Both the position numbers and the translations under genes were made by a program. From the NCBI GenBank assembly GCA_902616075.1, contig CACMRK010000003.1, forward strand, positions 71,153-135,152: 64,000 bases of DNA, read 5' to 3'. The number at the start of each line of letters is the position of its first letter. Positions within the stretch are counted from its first letter, which is position 1. Under the pieces are notes generated by a model, which saw only the letters and a list, made by a program, of their open reading frames with translations, searched no databases and had not been told where the DNA came from. Shown piece by piece: positions 31,340 to 41,185 of this stretch. Source of the stretch: an uncultured Alphaproteobacteria bacterium (lineage in GTDB: Bacteria > Pseudomonadota > Alphaproteobacteria > HIMB59 > GCA-002718135).

Positions 31340-32157
31340 TTGTAGATTTTATTTTTATTAATTTTTGTAAATTTATGTACTATTTCGACGATGTCGGTCA
31401 AAGAAAATTTTGTAGCCATCTTTGTTAATTCTTCACTATACAAACCAATGTTGTCAAAATCTTGATTTTTTGATCTTTGTCCATCAATAACAGCAACGAA
31501 CTCTCCTTTAATATTTTCTTTATGTTCTAGTATTTTATTCTTCACATTGCTTGGAGTTCCTCTAAAAACAAATTCATTTACCTTTGTAAGTTCTTTACAT
31601 ATTGAAATTGATCTATTGGTCATAATATTTTCTAGACAATCTAGAAAAACAACTAATTTATGACTTGAGACAAAAAATATACAGGTTCTTTTTTCTTGAT
31701 AAATATTCTTAACAAGATCTTCTATCTTTTTTTTAGATTTTGGAACAAAGCCAAAAAAAGCAAATTCTGATATTGGTAATCCGGATAACTGTAAACTCGA
31801 TACAATTGATGAGGGACCAGGCACAGAAGTAATTCTAATATTATTTGCAATACAATATTGCACTAAATTATATCCTGGATCTGAAATAAGCGGTGATCCT
31901 GCATCAGAAATTAGAACACATTTATTATTTTTTAATAAAACTTTAATCTGATCTATAATTTTATGCTCATTATAATCGTGTAGAGCTATTAATTTCTTTT
32001 TAATGCCTAATTTATTTAGTAGTTTAAGTGAATGTTTAGGATTTTCACAAATAATGACATCACACTCCCCAAGTACTTTTACAGCCCTGAAAGTTATGTC
32101 ATCTAAATTGCCTATAGGTGTTGCTACAATTGAGAGACCATTAATAATATTATCCAT
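31315..32157 (-). CDS. rsmI: 16S rRNA (cytidine1402-2'-O)-methyltransferase RsmI
   Basis: LSIVATPIGNLDDITFRAVKVL, ISDAGSPLISDPGYNLV, SVPGPSSIVSSLQLSGLP. Confidence 0.97.
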   Translation of the reverse strand: MDNIINGLSIVATPIGNLDDITFRAVKVLGECDVIICENPKHSLKLLNKLGIKKKLIALHDYNEHKIIDQIKVLLKNNKCVLISDAGSPLISDPGYNLVQYCIANNIRITSVPGPSSIVSSLQLSGLPISEFAFFGFVPKSKKKIEDLVKNIYQEKRTCIFFVSSHKLVVFLDCLENIMTNRSISICKELTKVNEFVFRGTPSNVKNKILEHKENIKGEFVAVIDGQRSKNQDFDNIGLYSEELTKMATKFSLTDIVEIVHKFTKINKNKIYKWLLKLRK

Positions 32158-33424
32158 TACTTATATATTTATATTTATATTTTCATGTACTCCAGTAAAT
32201 TTATCTAAACAAGATACAAAAAACACTCATGAAAAAACTATTTCTGAAAAATCTATTGATACTAAAAGTGAAAAAAAAGTAAATGAACAAAAAGAAAACA
32301 AACAAGTTAAGCAGATTAAGATTTATGACGATGTTGCTTTAGATAAAACAATTATTGCTTTATTTGCAAAAGATGATGATAAAAAAACTACAAAACAATT
32401 CTTGAACACCTATGAATTGGGAATTTATAACCTTGGTACGAATGATATTGTCATTCAAATAGAATTTTTTGAAAATGAAAATGATCTAAAAAAAATTATT
32501 GAAAAAAATCTATTACCTGGGAAAATTTTTCTAGGACCAATTCAATCTAAGTATTCAGAGATCTTAAATAATTATTGCTCTCATGAAGTAATATTTTTTT
32601 CTTATTCTTCTAATTCTTCGCTAGCAAAAGATTGTGTTTATTTAATAAATTTTTTCCCACAAAATGAGCTTTCACAACTTATGGCATATTTAAACGATGA
32701 AGCAAAGGTTGCGCTACTTTATCCTGAAAATGAATATGGATATTTAATAAACAGTCTAATTGATAATATTATTTTTGAAAGCCCAGCAATATTAGTTAAC
32801 AGGTCTTCATATAAAGACGAACTATCAAATGTAAGAGAATCAATAAAAGAGTTAGGAAAATATGAATTGAGAAAATATGAATTGAATAGACAAAAACAAA
32901 TTTTATCTTCTAAAAAAGATGAAAAATCAAAAAAAAGATTAAAAAAATTAGAAAGATTTAAAACTACAAGCGACTATGATTTTACGCATATCTTGATTGC
33001 TGATTATGGTTTAAATTTATTGCAGGTTGCGCCTCTTCTACCCTACTACGATATAGACCCTAATATTGTACAATTTATGGGAACTGGAGTAATAGATGAT
33101 AAAACTTTTTTCTTCGAACCTTCTTTGCAAGGAGCTATATTTCCAGGTGTTCCTGAGTCAAGAAGAATAAATATAATTAATAATTATGTTGAAATATATG
33201 GCGATGAGTTTTTAAGAATCTCAACACTTCCATATGATTTAATAGGGTTAATAAACTTCATTTATTCAAAAGAATATAAAATTAACGAAGTAGTAAAACT
33301 ATTAAATAATCCAAATAAAAAATTTAATGGTGTTGATGGAAATTTTTATTTTAAAAATAATATGATCGAAAGAGATCTTAACATATTAAAGATAAATAAT
33401 GGAAAATCTTTTGTTGTTAATTAG
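32108..33424 (+). CDS. LpoA-like penicillin-binding-protein activator / type 1 periplasmic-binding-fold lipoprotein; start uncertain
   Basis: Lipobox-like IFIFSC; KIFLGPIQSKYSEI, KVALLYPENEYGYLINSLID; divergent from rsmI. TTG 32108 or ATG 32096 are the nearest common in-frame starts. Confidence 0.72.
   Translation: MPIGVATIERPLIILSITYIFIFIFSCTPVNLSKQDTKNTHEKTISEKSIDTKSEKKVNEQKENKQVKQIKIYDDVALDKTIIALFAKDDDKKTTKQFLNTYELGIYNLGTNDIVIQIEFFENENDLKKIIEKNLLPGKIFLGPIQSKYSEILNNYCSHEVIFFSYSSNSSLAKDCVYLINFFPQNELSQLMAYLNDEAKVALLYPENEYGYLINSLIDNIIFESPAILVNRSSYKDELSNVRESIKELGKYELRKYELNRQKQILSSKKDEKSKKRLKKLERFKTTSDYDFTHILIADYGLNLLQVAPLLPYYDIDPNIVQFMGTGVIDDKTFFFEPSLQGAIFPGVPESRRINIINNYVEIYGDEFLRISTLPYDLIGLINFIYSKEYKINEVVKLLNNPNKKFNGVDGNFYFKNNMIERDLNILKINNGKSFVVN
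32856..32885 (+). repeat. Exact in-frame 15-bp tandem duplication (GAAAATATGAATTGA x2)
   Basis: Read directly; gives KYELR-KYELN in the LpoA-like protein. Confidence 0.9.
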
Positions 33425-33998
33425 TTAAAAAGTTAATCAATTTCGTTACAGCTATAGACCTATGGCTAATTTCATTTTTTTCCTTAGTGCTTAATTCAGC
33501 TAATGTTTTGTTATAATTATTAGGAATGAAAATTGGATCATATCCAAAACCAAACCCACCCTTAACTTGTTTAGAAATTGTTCCATCAATTGTGCCATTA
33601 AATATTATGTTTTGATTATTTTTAATTGTTAGGCTTATTGAGGTTTTAAAGTAAGCATTTCGTTTACTATTTTTTTTAGCATTTTTAATAATATTTTCAA
33701 AACAGGCCGAATTGTTTTTGAAATTATTTAAAAATCTTTTTGAAAGAACTCCCGGTTTCCAATGTAAACTTTCAATGCATATTCCTGAGTCATCAGCAAA
33801 ACATGGAAAGCCAGTTTTATTAAACCCATAGTCTGATTTTATTTTTGCATTTTCCTCAAAAGTTTGGCCATTCTCTTCTGGCTCATCGCTTATTGCTAAA
33901 TCACTTAGTGAAAGAATTTCGAGATTAAATTTTTTGAAAATTTTCTTTATTTCAATTATTTTATTCTTATTGTTTGAAAAAAATAATAATTTCTTCAA
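33417..33998 (-). CDS. rdgB: XTP/dITP diphosphatase RdgB/HAM1
   Basis: FFSNNKNKIIEIKKIF, FADDSGICIESLHWKPGVLSKRF, GGFGFGYDPIFIP, SHRSIAV. Confidence 0.96.
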   Translation of the reverse strand: MKKLLFFSNNKNKIIEIKKIFKKFNLEILSLSDLAISDEPEENGQTFEENAKIKSDYGFNKTGFPCFADDSGICIESLHWKPGVLSKRFLNNFKNNSACFENIIKNAKKNSKRNAYFKTSISLTIKNNQNIIFNGTIDGTISKQVKGGFGFGYDPIFIPNNYNKTLAELSTKEKNEISHRSIAVTKLINFLTN

Positions 33999-33999
33999 T

Positions 34000-34710
34000 T
34001 TATTTCAATGCCTCTTTTTGTTTAGATATTATTTCTTTAACCCCAATTTTTGCTAGTGAAAACATTTCAGTAAATTGATTATCACTGAAAAAAAATTCTT
34101 CCCCCGTAACCTGTATCTCAGATATTTCATCTGAATCACAAATCACAAAATTTGCATCTACTTGAGCATCTGAGTCCTCTTTGTAATCCAAGTCTAATAT
34201 TGCTTTATTTTCAACTATGCCAGTTGAGACCGCACCTATAAAGTTTTTGATAATTGGTTTTTGGAGATTATAATTTTTCTTCAATTTTTCTATTGCTAGA
34301 TATAAAGAAATAAAACCCCCACTTATTGAAGCAGTTCTTGTTCCACCATCTGCTTGAATTACATCACAGTCTATTTTTATTTGACGTTCTCCAAGATTTG
34401 AAAGATCTACAATTGATCTTAAGCTGCGCCCAATCAACCTTTGTATTTCTTGCGTTCTACCCGACTGCTTTCCTTTGGCAGCCTCTCTGTCCATTCTAGT
34501 ATTTGTTGATCTTGGAAGCATACCATATTCTGCTGTAACCCAACCTTTTCCAGTATTCTTTAACCAATGAGGAACTTTTTCATCAATTGTCGCAAGACAA
34601 AGTACATGAGTGTTTCCAAATTTTACTAAACACGAACCATCTGCATGAATATTTACATTTTTCTCAAATGAAATTTCACGCATTTGATTGAAGGATCTAT
34701 CTTTTCTCAT
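34000..34710 (-). CDS. rph: Ribonuclease PH
   Basis: GSCLVKFGNTHVLCLAT, GKGWVTAEYGMLPRSTNTRMDREAAKGKQSGRTQEIQRLIGRSLR, DCDVIQADGGTRTASI. Confidence 0.98.
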   Translation of the reverse strand: MRKDRSFNQMREISFEKNVNIHADGSCLVKFGNTHVLCLATIDEKVPHWLKNTGKGWVTAEYGMLPRSTNTRMDREAAKGKQSGRTQEIQRLIGRSLRSIVDLSNLGERQIKIDCDVIQADGGTRTASISGGFISLYLAIEKLKKNYNLQKPIIKNFIGAVSTGIVENKAILDLDYKEDSDAQVDANFVICDSDEISEIQVTGEEFFFSDNQFTEMFSLAKIGVKEIISKQKEALK

Positions 34711-34757
34711 ATAAATTTAATAATAGTAGATAAATATTATTTTTAAATAAAATTCTT

Positions 34758-35804
34758 ATGTCTGATAATGTATATACCCAAATTAATGATAGGTCGAAAT
34801 TAATTTTTAAAAAATTAGTTGAGTCATATCTCAAAACCGGGTCTCCAGCAGGATCGGAAACAATTATGAAGATGGGAGGCTTAAATCTTTCGTCAGCATC
34901 AATTAGATCCATTTTATCAAATTTACAAAAAGAAGGACTGCTTTACGCCCCACACAGATCAGCCGGTAGAATGCCTACTGAAAAAGGTATGAGGTTTTTT
35001 GTGGACGGACTTTTAGAGTTTGGAAGAATTTCAAAAATAGATAAAGAAAATATTAAAAAACAATGTTTAACGAAAGGCAAATCTTATGAAGAGGTGCTTG
35101 ATGTTGCTTCCAAGGCAATTTCAGGATTATCGAGTTATGCAGGAATAGTTATTGCACCAAAATTTCAAAAAAACTTAAAACACGTTGAATTCATAAGGCT
35201 TAATAATACTCAATTAATGCTTATTATTGCTTATGAAAACGGAGAAATAGAAAATCGCATTATTGAAGATAATGGTAAATATAATAGTCCATTATTAATA
35301 CAGGCTTCCAATTATCTTACATCAAAGTTTACTAATAAAAATATTTCACAAATTAAAAGACTAATTCAATCTGAAATAAAAAATTCACAAAATGAATTAG
35401 AGTCAATTTCTTCAAAATTAATTCAACAAGGTATTATTGAAACTCAGCCTAATAGTAAAAATCCTTATATTTTTCTTCATGGTCAATCAAATTTATTAAA
35501 AGACGAAATAGTTTCAAAAGATTTAGATCAAATCCGAAATCTTTTTGATGAAATTGAGAAAAAATCTAGTTTTGTAGATATATTAGAAACTGCAGGAAAA
35601 GCAAAAGGGGTTCAGATTTTTATTGGATCTAAAAATTTTTTGTTTAAACACTCTGGTCTTTCTATGGTAATGGCCCCATATAAAAATAATGATCAAGAAA
35701 TTATAGGAGCTATAGGTGTAGTTGGGCCAACAAGACTAAACTACTCCAAAATAGTTCCGCTGGTTGATTATACGTCTAAAATTATTGGAAAGGTGATTGA
35801 TTAA
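34758..35804 (+). CDS. hrcA: Heat-inducible transcription repressor HrcA
   Basis: LVESYLKTGSPAGSETI, LSSASIRSILSNLQKEGLLYAPHRSAGRMPTEKGMRFFVDGLLEF. Confidence 0.97.
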   Translation: MSDNVYTQINDRSKLIFKKLVESYLKTGSPAGSETIMKMGGLNLSSASIRSILSNLQKEGLLYAPHRSAGRMPTEKGMRFFVDGLLEFGRISKIDKENIKKQCLTKGKSYEEVLDVASKAISGLSSYAGIVIAPKFQKNLKHVEFIRLNNTQLMLIIAYENGEIENRIIEDNGKYNSPLLIQASNYLTSKFTNKNISQIKRLIQSEIKNSQNELESISSKLIQQGIIETQPNSKNPYIFLHGQSNLLKDEIVSKDLDQIRNLFDEIEKKSSFVDILETAGKAKGVQIFIGSKNFLFKHSGLSMVMAPYKNNDQEIIGAIGVVGPTRLNYSKIVPLVDYTSKIIGKVID

Positions 35805-36475
35805 TGGTTGAGAAAAAAGAAGAAGATAACCAACAAGAAGAAATTAATGAACCTGATTCTGAGAATATTGAAAACGAAGAAGATAATAATGACACTCAAG
35901 AAAAATCAGATACAGAACAGATAAAGGAAGACGAAAATACAGAAGAAGATAGTTTAGAAAAGGAAATTGAAACACTTAAAGAAGAAAAAATCCGATTACT
36001 CGCTGAAATGGAAAATCTTAGAAAAAGATTTGAACGAGAAAAAGTTGAAACGATAAAATTTGGTAGTATCAATTTAGCAAGAGATATTTTATCGCCAGGA
36101 GACAATTTAGAAAGAGCGCTAGATGCTTTACCAGAAGATGAAAATCATCCAGAAAGTATAAAAAATCTTATCGATGGTTTAAAAATGGTGCTTAAAGAAT
36201 ACAAAAGTACTCTTGAAAAACATGGAGTCAAAAAAATTGAAACTTTAAATCAAAAATTTGACCATAACTTTCATCAAGCAATGATGGAAGTTGAAAATAA
36301 TGAAGTTGAAGAAGGAACAGTAGTACAAGAAGTCCAATCTGGCTATACAATGCATGATCGATTGCTCAGAGCAGCAATGGTTGGGGTTTCCAAAAAACCA
36401 GTCGCTAAAACAGAAGAGCCTACAGAAGAAAAAGAAGAAGATAATCCTGAAAATGAAAGTAAAGAAAAGTCATAA
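35804..36475 (+). CDS. grpE: Nucleotide exchange factor GrpE with long acidic N-terminus
   Basis: EMENLRKRFEREK, ILSPGDNLERALD, HGVKKIETLNQKFDHNFHQAMMEVEN. Confidence 0.96.
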   Translation: MVEKKEEDNQQEEINEPDSENIENEEDNNDTQEKSDTEQIKEDENTEEDSLEKEIETLKEEKIRLLAEMENLRKRFEREKVETIKFGSINLARDILSPGDNLERALDALPEDENHPESIKNLIDGLKMVLKEYKSTLEKHGVKKIETLNQKFDHNFHQAMMEVENNEVEEGTVVQEVQSGYTMHDRLLRAAMVGVSKKPVAKTEEPTEEKEEDNPENESKEKS

Positions 36476-36520
36476 AAAGCCCTAAATTACTTGTTTTTTT
36501 TAATATTAATCGGGAACATC

Positions 36521-36549
36521 CTTGTATTTTAAAACTTTTTTCCCATATC
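36521..36549 (+). promoter_or_regulatory. Candidate sigma-32 (RpoH) promoter for dnaK
   Basis: CTTG (36521-36524) - 17 nt - CCCATAT (36542-36548), resembling the alphaproteobacterial RpoH consensus, about 52 bp before the dnaK ATG. Confidence 0.55.
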
Positions 36550-36600
36550 TAATGTACCCAATAATGATTGGTAAATAATTAATTAAAGAGGATAAAAAAT

Positions 36601-38523
36601 ATGGCAAAGGTAATTGGTATTGATTTAGGTACTACAAACTCCTGCGTTGCAGTAATGGACGGTAAAGAAGCAAAAGTAATTGAAAACTCTGAAGGTGGAA
36701 GAACAACACCATCAATGGTAGCATTCAGTGACACAAAAGAAAAACTTGTTGGACAATCAGCTAAAAGACAAGCAGTAACTAATTCTGAAAATACTTTATT
36801 TGCCATAAAAAGATTAATCGGAAGAACATTTGAGGATGAAGCTGTTAAGTCTGACAGCGGACTAGTACCTTATAAAATAGTAAAAGGTGATAACGGTGAT
36901 GCTTGGGTAGAAGCACGTGGAGATAAATATAGCCCAAGTCAAATTAGTGCATTTATTTTACAAAAAATGAAAGAGACCGCTGAGTCTTATTTAGGAGACA
37001 CTGTTACACAAGCAGTTATAACAGTTCCTGCATATTTTAATGATGCTCAAAGACAAGCAACAAAAGATGCTGGAAAAATAGCTGGATTAGAAGTTTTAAG
37101 AATTATTAATGAGCCTACTGCTGCAGCTTTAGCATATGGTTTAGATAAAAAGAAAACTGGTACTGTTGCTGTTTACGATCTAGGTGGAGGTACATTTGAT
37201 ATTTCTATCTTAGAAATTGGTGACGGTGTTTTTGAAGTTAAATCAACCAATGGTGATACACATCTTGGTGGTGAAGATTTTGATCTTAAAATTATTGATT
37301 ACCTTGCTGACGAATTCAAAAAAGATAATGGTATTGATTTACGTTCAGATAAACTTGCTCTCCAACGTTTGAAAGAGGCAGCTGAGAAAGCAAAAATTGA
37401 ATTATCGAGTTCAACTGAAACAGAAGTAAACTTGCCATTCATTACTGCTGATCAATCTGGTCCTAAACATTTAACGATTAAATTATCTAGAGCAAAACTA
37501 GAAGCTATTGTTGGGGAACTTTTAAACCAAAGTTTAAAACCTTGTGAAATGGCACTTAAAGATGCTGGATTACAAGCTGCAGAAATCGATGATGTTATTT
37601 TAGTTGGTGGTATGACAAGAATGCCTAAAGTAACAGAGATAGTAAAAAACTTCTTTGGTAAAGAGCCTAATAAAGGTGTTAACCCCGATGAAGTTGTAGC
37701 ATCTGGTGCTGCTATTCAAGCAGGCGTATTACAAGGTGATGTCAAAGATGTATTATTACTTGATGTTACACCTTTATCACTTGGTATTGAAACACTTGGC
37801 GGTGTATTCACAAAACTAATTGATAAAAACACAACAATCCCAACAAAGAAGAGCCAGGTATTTTCTACAGCTGAAGATAATCAGAGTGCAGTAACTATTA
37901 GAGTGTTTCAAGGTGAAAGAGAAATGGCTGCAGATAATAAATTGTTAGGTCAATTTGATCTAGTAGGGATCCCACCTGCTGCAAGAGGAATGCCACAAAT
38001 TGAAGTGACTTTTGATATTGATGCAAATGGTATTGTAAATGTTTCGGCTAAAGACAAATCAACTGGTAAAGAACAACAAATCAAGATCCAGGCCTCTGGC
38101 GGATTATCAGATGAAGAGATTGAAAAAATGGTCAAAGAGGCAGAAGAAAATGCAGAAGCTGACAAAAAGAAAAGAGAAGCTGTTGATACTAGAAACCATG
38201 CTGATAGTTTAATTAATGAAACTGAAAAGAACTTAAAAGAGCACGGAGATAAAATTCCTGAAGCTGATAAAAACAAAATCACAGAGGATATTGAAGAGCT
38301 CAAGAAAGTAAAAGACGGCGAGGATTTAGAAGCTATTAAATCTAAAACTGAAGCACTGGTTCAGTCATCTCTAAAAATGGGTGAAGCAATTTATAAACAA
38401 AACCCTCAAGGTGCAGGACCACAACCAGATCCATCTGGTGCTGAGCCATCAGCTGATAATACAAAAGATGAAAAGGTTGTTGATGCTGAATTTGAAGAAG
38501 TAGACGAAGATAAAAAAGATTAA
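36601..38523 (+). CDS. dnaK: Chaperone DnaK (Hsp70)
   Basis: [46 protein letters not shown]. Confidence 0.99.
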   Translation: MAKVIGIDLGTTNSCVAVMDGKEAKVIENSEGGRTTPSMVAFSDTKEKLVGQSAKRQAVTNSENTLFAIKRLIGRTFEDEAVKSDSGLVPYKIVKGDNGDAWVEARGDKYSPSQISAFILQKMKETAESYLGDTVTQAVITVPAYFNDAQRQATKDAGKIAGLEVLRIINEPTAAALAYGLDKKKTGTVAVYDLGGGTFDISILEIGDGVFEVKSTNGDTHLGGEDFDLKIIDYLADEFKKDNGIDLRSDKLALQRLKEAAEKAKIELSSSTETEVNLPFITADQSGPKHLTIKLSRAKLEAIVGELLNQSLKPCEMALKDAGLQAAEIDDVILVGGMTRMPKVTEIVKNFFGKEPNKGVNPDEVVASGAAIQAGVLQGDVKDVLLLDVTPLSLGIETLGGVFTKLIDKNTTIPTKKSQVFSTAEDNQSAVTIRVFQGEREMAADNKLLGQFDLVGIPPAARGMPQIEVTFDIDANGIVNVSAKDKSTGKEQQIKIQASGGLSDEEIEKMVKEAEENAEADKKKREAVDTRNHADSLINETEKNLKEHGDKIPEADKNKITEDIEELKKVKDGEDLEAIKSKTEALVQSSLKMGEAIYKQNPQGAGPQPDPSGAEPSADNTKDEKVVDAEFEEVDEDKKD

Positions 38524-38551
38524 CGCTCCATAATTTTTATAAGGAGGAGAT

Positions 38552-39685
38552 GTGGCTGATAAAGACTTCTATGAGATACTAGGCGTTCAACGAAACGCCA
38601 GTGAAGATGAAATAAAAAAAGCTTACAGAAAACAAGCCATGAAATATCATCCTGATCGTAACAAGGATGATAAAACTGCTGAAAGGAAATTTAAAGAAGC
38701 AGCTGCTGCTTACGAAGTTCTAAAAGATTCAGAAAAAAGATCAGCTTATGATCAATATGGACATGATGCTTTTAAACAGGGTGGCATGGGTGGAGCCCAA
38801 GGCTTTGGAGATTTTGCAGGTGGCTTTTCTGATATATTTGAAGAGTTCTTTGGCGGAGGGTTTGGAGGACAATCATCAAGAAGACGAGGACCTCAAAGAG
38901 GAAGTGATCTTCGTTATAATATGTCCGTTTCACTATTCGAAGCTTTCACTGGAAAGAAACCACAAATAAGAATTCCAACTTATGTTGGTTGTGATGCATG
39001 TGCAGCAACGGGAAGTGCAGATAAATCTGGACCAAGTACCTGTTCTACTTGTGGTGGTGCAGGTAAAGTTCGATCACAACAAGGCTTTTTTTCAATTGAA
39101 AGACCATGCCCTACATGTGGTGGAGAAGGTTCAAGTATAAAAAATCCATGTCTTAAATGTTCTGGAACTGGAAATATAAAAAAACAGAAAACAATTTCAG
39201 TTACTATTCCGGCTGGTGTTGATACAGGTACAAGAATTCGTATAGCTGGTGAAGGAGAGCCAGGTGAAAGAGGTGCGGGTAATGGGGATCTGTATATTTT
39301 TGTTGAAGTTCAAAAGGACAAACTCTTTGAAAGAGAAGAAGAAAATTTATTTTGTGAAATACCAATTTCAATCACTACTGCTATTTTAGGTGGCGAAATA
39401 GAAGTGCCAACAATAGAGGGAAAAAAAGCCAGACTTAATATTCCAGCGGGAACTCAATCTGAAACACAATTTAGACTACGCGGCAAAGGAATGAGTATAC
39501 TTCGACAAAGTAGACGTGGAGATATGTACGTACAAGCAAACGTTGAAATACCAGTCAATCTAAATAGCAAACAAAAAGATATTTTGCGAGAGTTTGAAAA
39601 TGAAGGTGGGACATCAAAAAAACATAGCCCAAAATCGCAAGGTTTTTTCTCAAAATTAAAAGAAGTCTGGGAAGATTTAACTTAA
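38552..39685 (+). CDS. dnaJ: Chaperone DnaJ (GTG start)
   Basis: [33 protein letters not shown], Gly/Phe region, four Cys-x-x-Cys zinc motifs. Confidence 0.98.
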   Translation: MADKDFYEILGVQRNASEDEIKKAYRKQAMKYHPDRNKDDKTAERKFKEAAAAYEVLKDSEKRSAYDQYGHDAFKQGGMGGAQGFGDFAGGFSDIFEEFFGGGFGGQSSRRRGPQRGSDLRYNMSVSLFEAFTGKKPQIRIPTYVGCDACAATGSADKSGPSTCSTCGGAGKVRSQQGFFSIERPCPTCGGEGSSIKNPCLKCSGTGNIKKQKTISVTIPAGVDTGTRIRIAGEGEPGERGAGNGDLYIFVEVQKDKLFEREEENLFCEIPISITTAILGGEIEVPTIEGKKARLNIPAGTQSETQFRLRGKGMSILRQSRRGDMYVQANVEIPVNLNSKQKDILREFENEGGTSKKHSPKSQGFFSKLKEVWEDLT

Positions 39686-39726
39686 TTTCTTTTCAACTTA
39701 CAATCACCAAAGTATAAGAAGTTTTT

Positions 39727-40530
39727 ATGGCAAAAATTAAAATAGCAGTTGCAGGTTGTCTTGGCCGAATGGGTCAGGAAATATCAAAACAAATTTTACA
39801 AAATAAAAATTTAGAATTTGTCGGTGGTTTTGAACACAAAAAACATAAACATATAAACAAACCCTTAAACAAAGTTTCAAGTATACACTCTGCAAAATTA
39901 GTTACAGCTAATGCGGCTCAGTTAATCAAAGAAGCAAATGTCATAATTGATTTTACAACACCTGAGTCTACTTTAGATAATCTTAAGATTGCTTCTGCAA
40001 ATAAAACAGCAGTTGTTATTGGCACAACCGGAATGACGGATGCACAAAAAAAGAAAGTAAAAAGTTATTCAAAAAAAATACCTATACTTATGTCTTCTAA
40101 CATGAGTTTGGGCGTTAACTTACTATTTAACTTAGTAAAACAAACAGCATCAGCTCTAAAAGATACTGATTATGATATTGAAATTGCTGAAACTCATCAT
40201 AAACATAAAAAAGATGCCCCTTCTGGAACTGCATTATCTCTAGGTGAGTATGCTGCTGAAGGTAGAAAAACTAAATTAAATAAATCAAAAGTTTTAGACC
40301 GTACAAAAAAACTAACATCTAGAAAAAAAGGTGATATTGGTTTTTCTGTTACAAGAGGTGGTGAAATTGCGGGTGAACATACAGTAAGTTTTATTGGTAC
40401 CAATGATAGAGTGGATCTAGTTCATAAAGCTAATAATCGATCAATTTTTGTAGATGGGGCCATCGAAGCAGCTATCTTTATTTCTAAAAAGAAAACAGGT
40501 CTTTTCAATATGAATGATTTGTTATTTTAA
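39727..40530 (+). CDS. dapB: 4-hydroxy-tetrahydrodipicolinate reductase
   Basis: IAVAGCLGRMGQEISKQI, DFTTPEST, GTTGMTDAQ, ETHHKHKKDAPSGTALSLGE. Confidence 0.97.
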   Translation: MAKIKIAVAGCLGRMGQEISKQILQNKNLEFVGGFEHKKHKHINKPLNKVSSIHSAKLVTANAAQLIKEANVIIDFTTPESTLDNLKIASANKTAVVIGTTGMTDAQKKKVKSYSKKIPILMSSNMSLGVNLLFNLVKQTASALKDTDYDIEIAETHHKHKKDAPSGTALSLGEYAAEGRKTKLNKSKVLDRTKKLTSRKKGDIGFSVTRGGEIAGEHTVSFIGTNDRVDLVHKANNRSIFVDGAIEAAIFISKKKTGLFNMNDLLF

Positions 40531-40973
40531 TAATAGCTTAATTGTCTTTTAATTTTTAAGTACAAACTTTCTTTTAAATCAGCGTGCAAGAAAGTTGCAA
40601 CTTCAGTTTCTTTATCTGATTCTCTTATTGATAACTTGGAAGTATTTTTAAATTTTGTAAAAAAAACTTTAGACCAATAAGTGCTGAATTTAGATGAATG
40701 TAAAAGTTTATCACCTTTATATTTTTTTATAGATATCTCTTTTCGATCAATATTAATTTCATCCTTAATATTTTTCTCTTTGAAATATAAACGGATTAAA
40801 TAAAAAATAACTAAGTATTCAAGTCCAAGAAATATAGATACAGGCCAAGCACCTTGTACAATAAGAAAAATAGAGAATAATGAAATCCAACTTATAAAAA
40901 TAATTCCTAAAACTAAAAAGACTGATTTAGAACAGCTTTGATAAGGTCTTATATTTTCATTTAATGAATTCAT
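40527..40973 (-). CDS. DUF2244 family membrane protein
   Basis: Two TM helices then EINIDRKEISIKKYKGDKLLHSSKFSTYWSKVFF; DUF2244-like pattern. Confidence 0.7.
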   Translation of the reverse strand: MNSLNENIRPYQSCSKSVFLVLGIIFISWISLFSIFLIVQGAWPVSIFLGLEYLVIFYLIRLYFKEKNIKDEINIDRKEISIKKYKGDKLLHSSKFSTYWSKVFFTKFKNTSKLSIRESDKETEVATFLHADLKESLYLKIKRQLSYY

Positions 40974-41185
40974 AATTTGACATTAATATAAAATAACCTT
41001 TGTGATAAAGAGACATATGTTCACAGATATAAAATCGATAATTTGTATTTTATTATCAATTTATAATTGCTTCCAAATCCTAAAAAATGGCTAAATTCCT
41101 TTGATCTCTTGCTAATTCAGTAAGGAACATATAGATGCATCCCCGAAAAAATATTAAGTAATAATCCTTATTTAATGGTGGCTTG

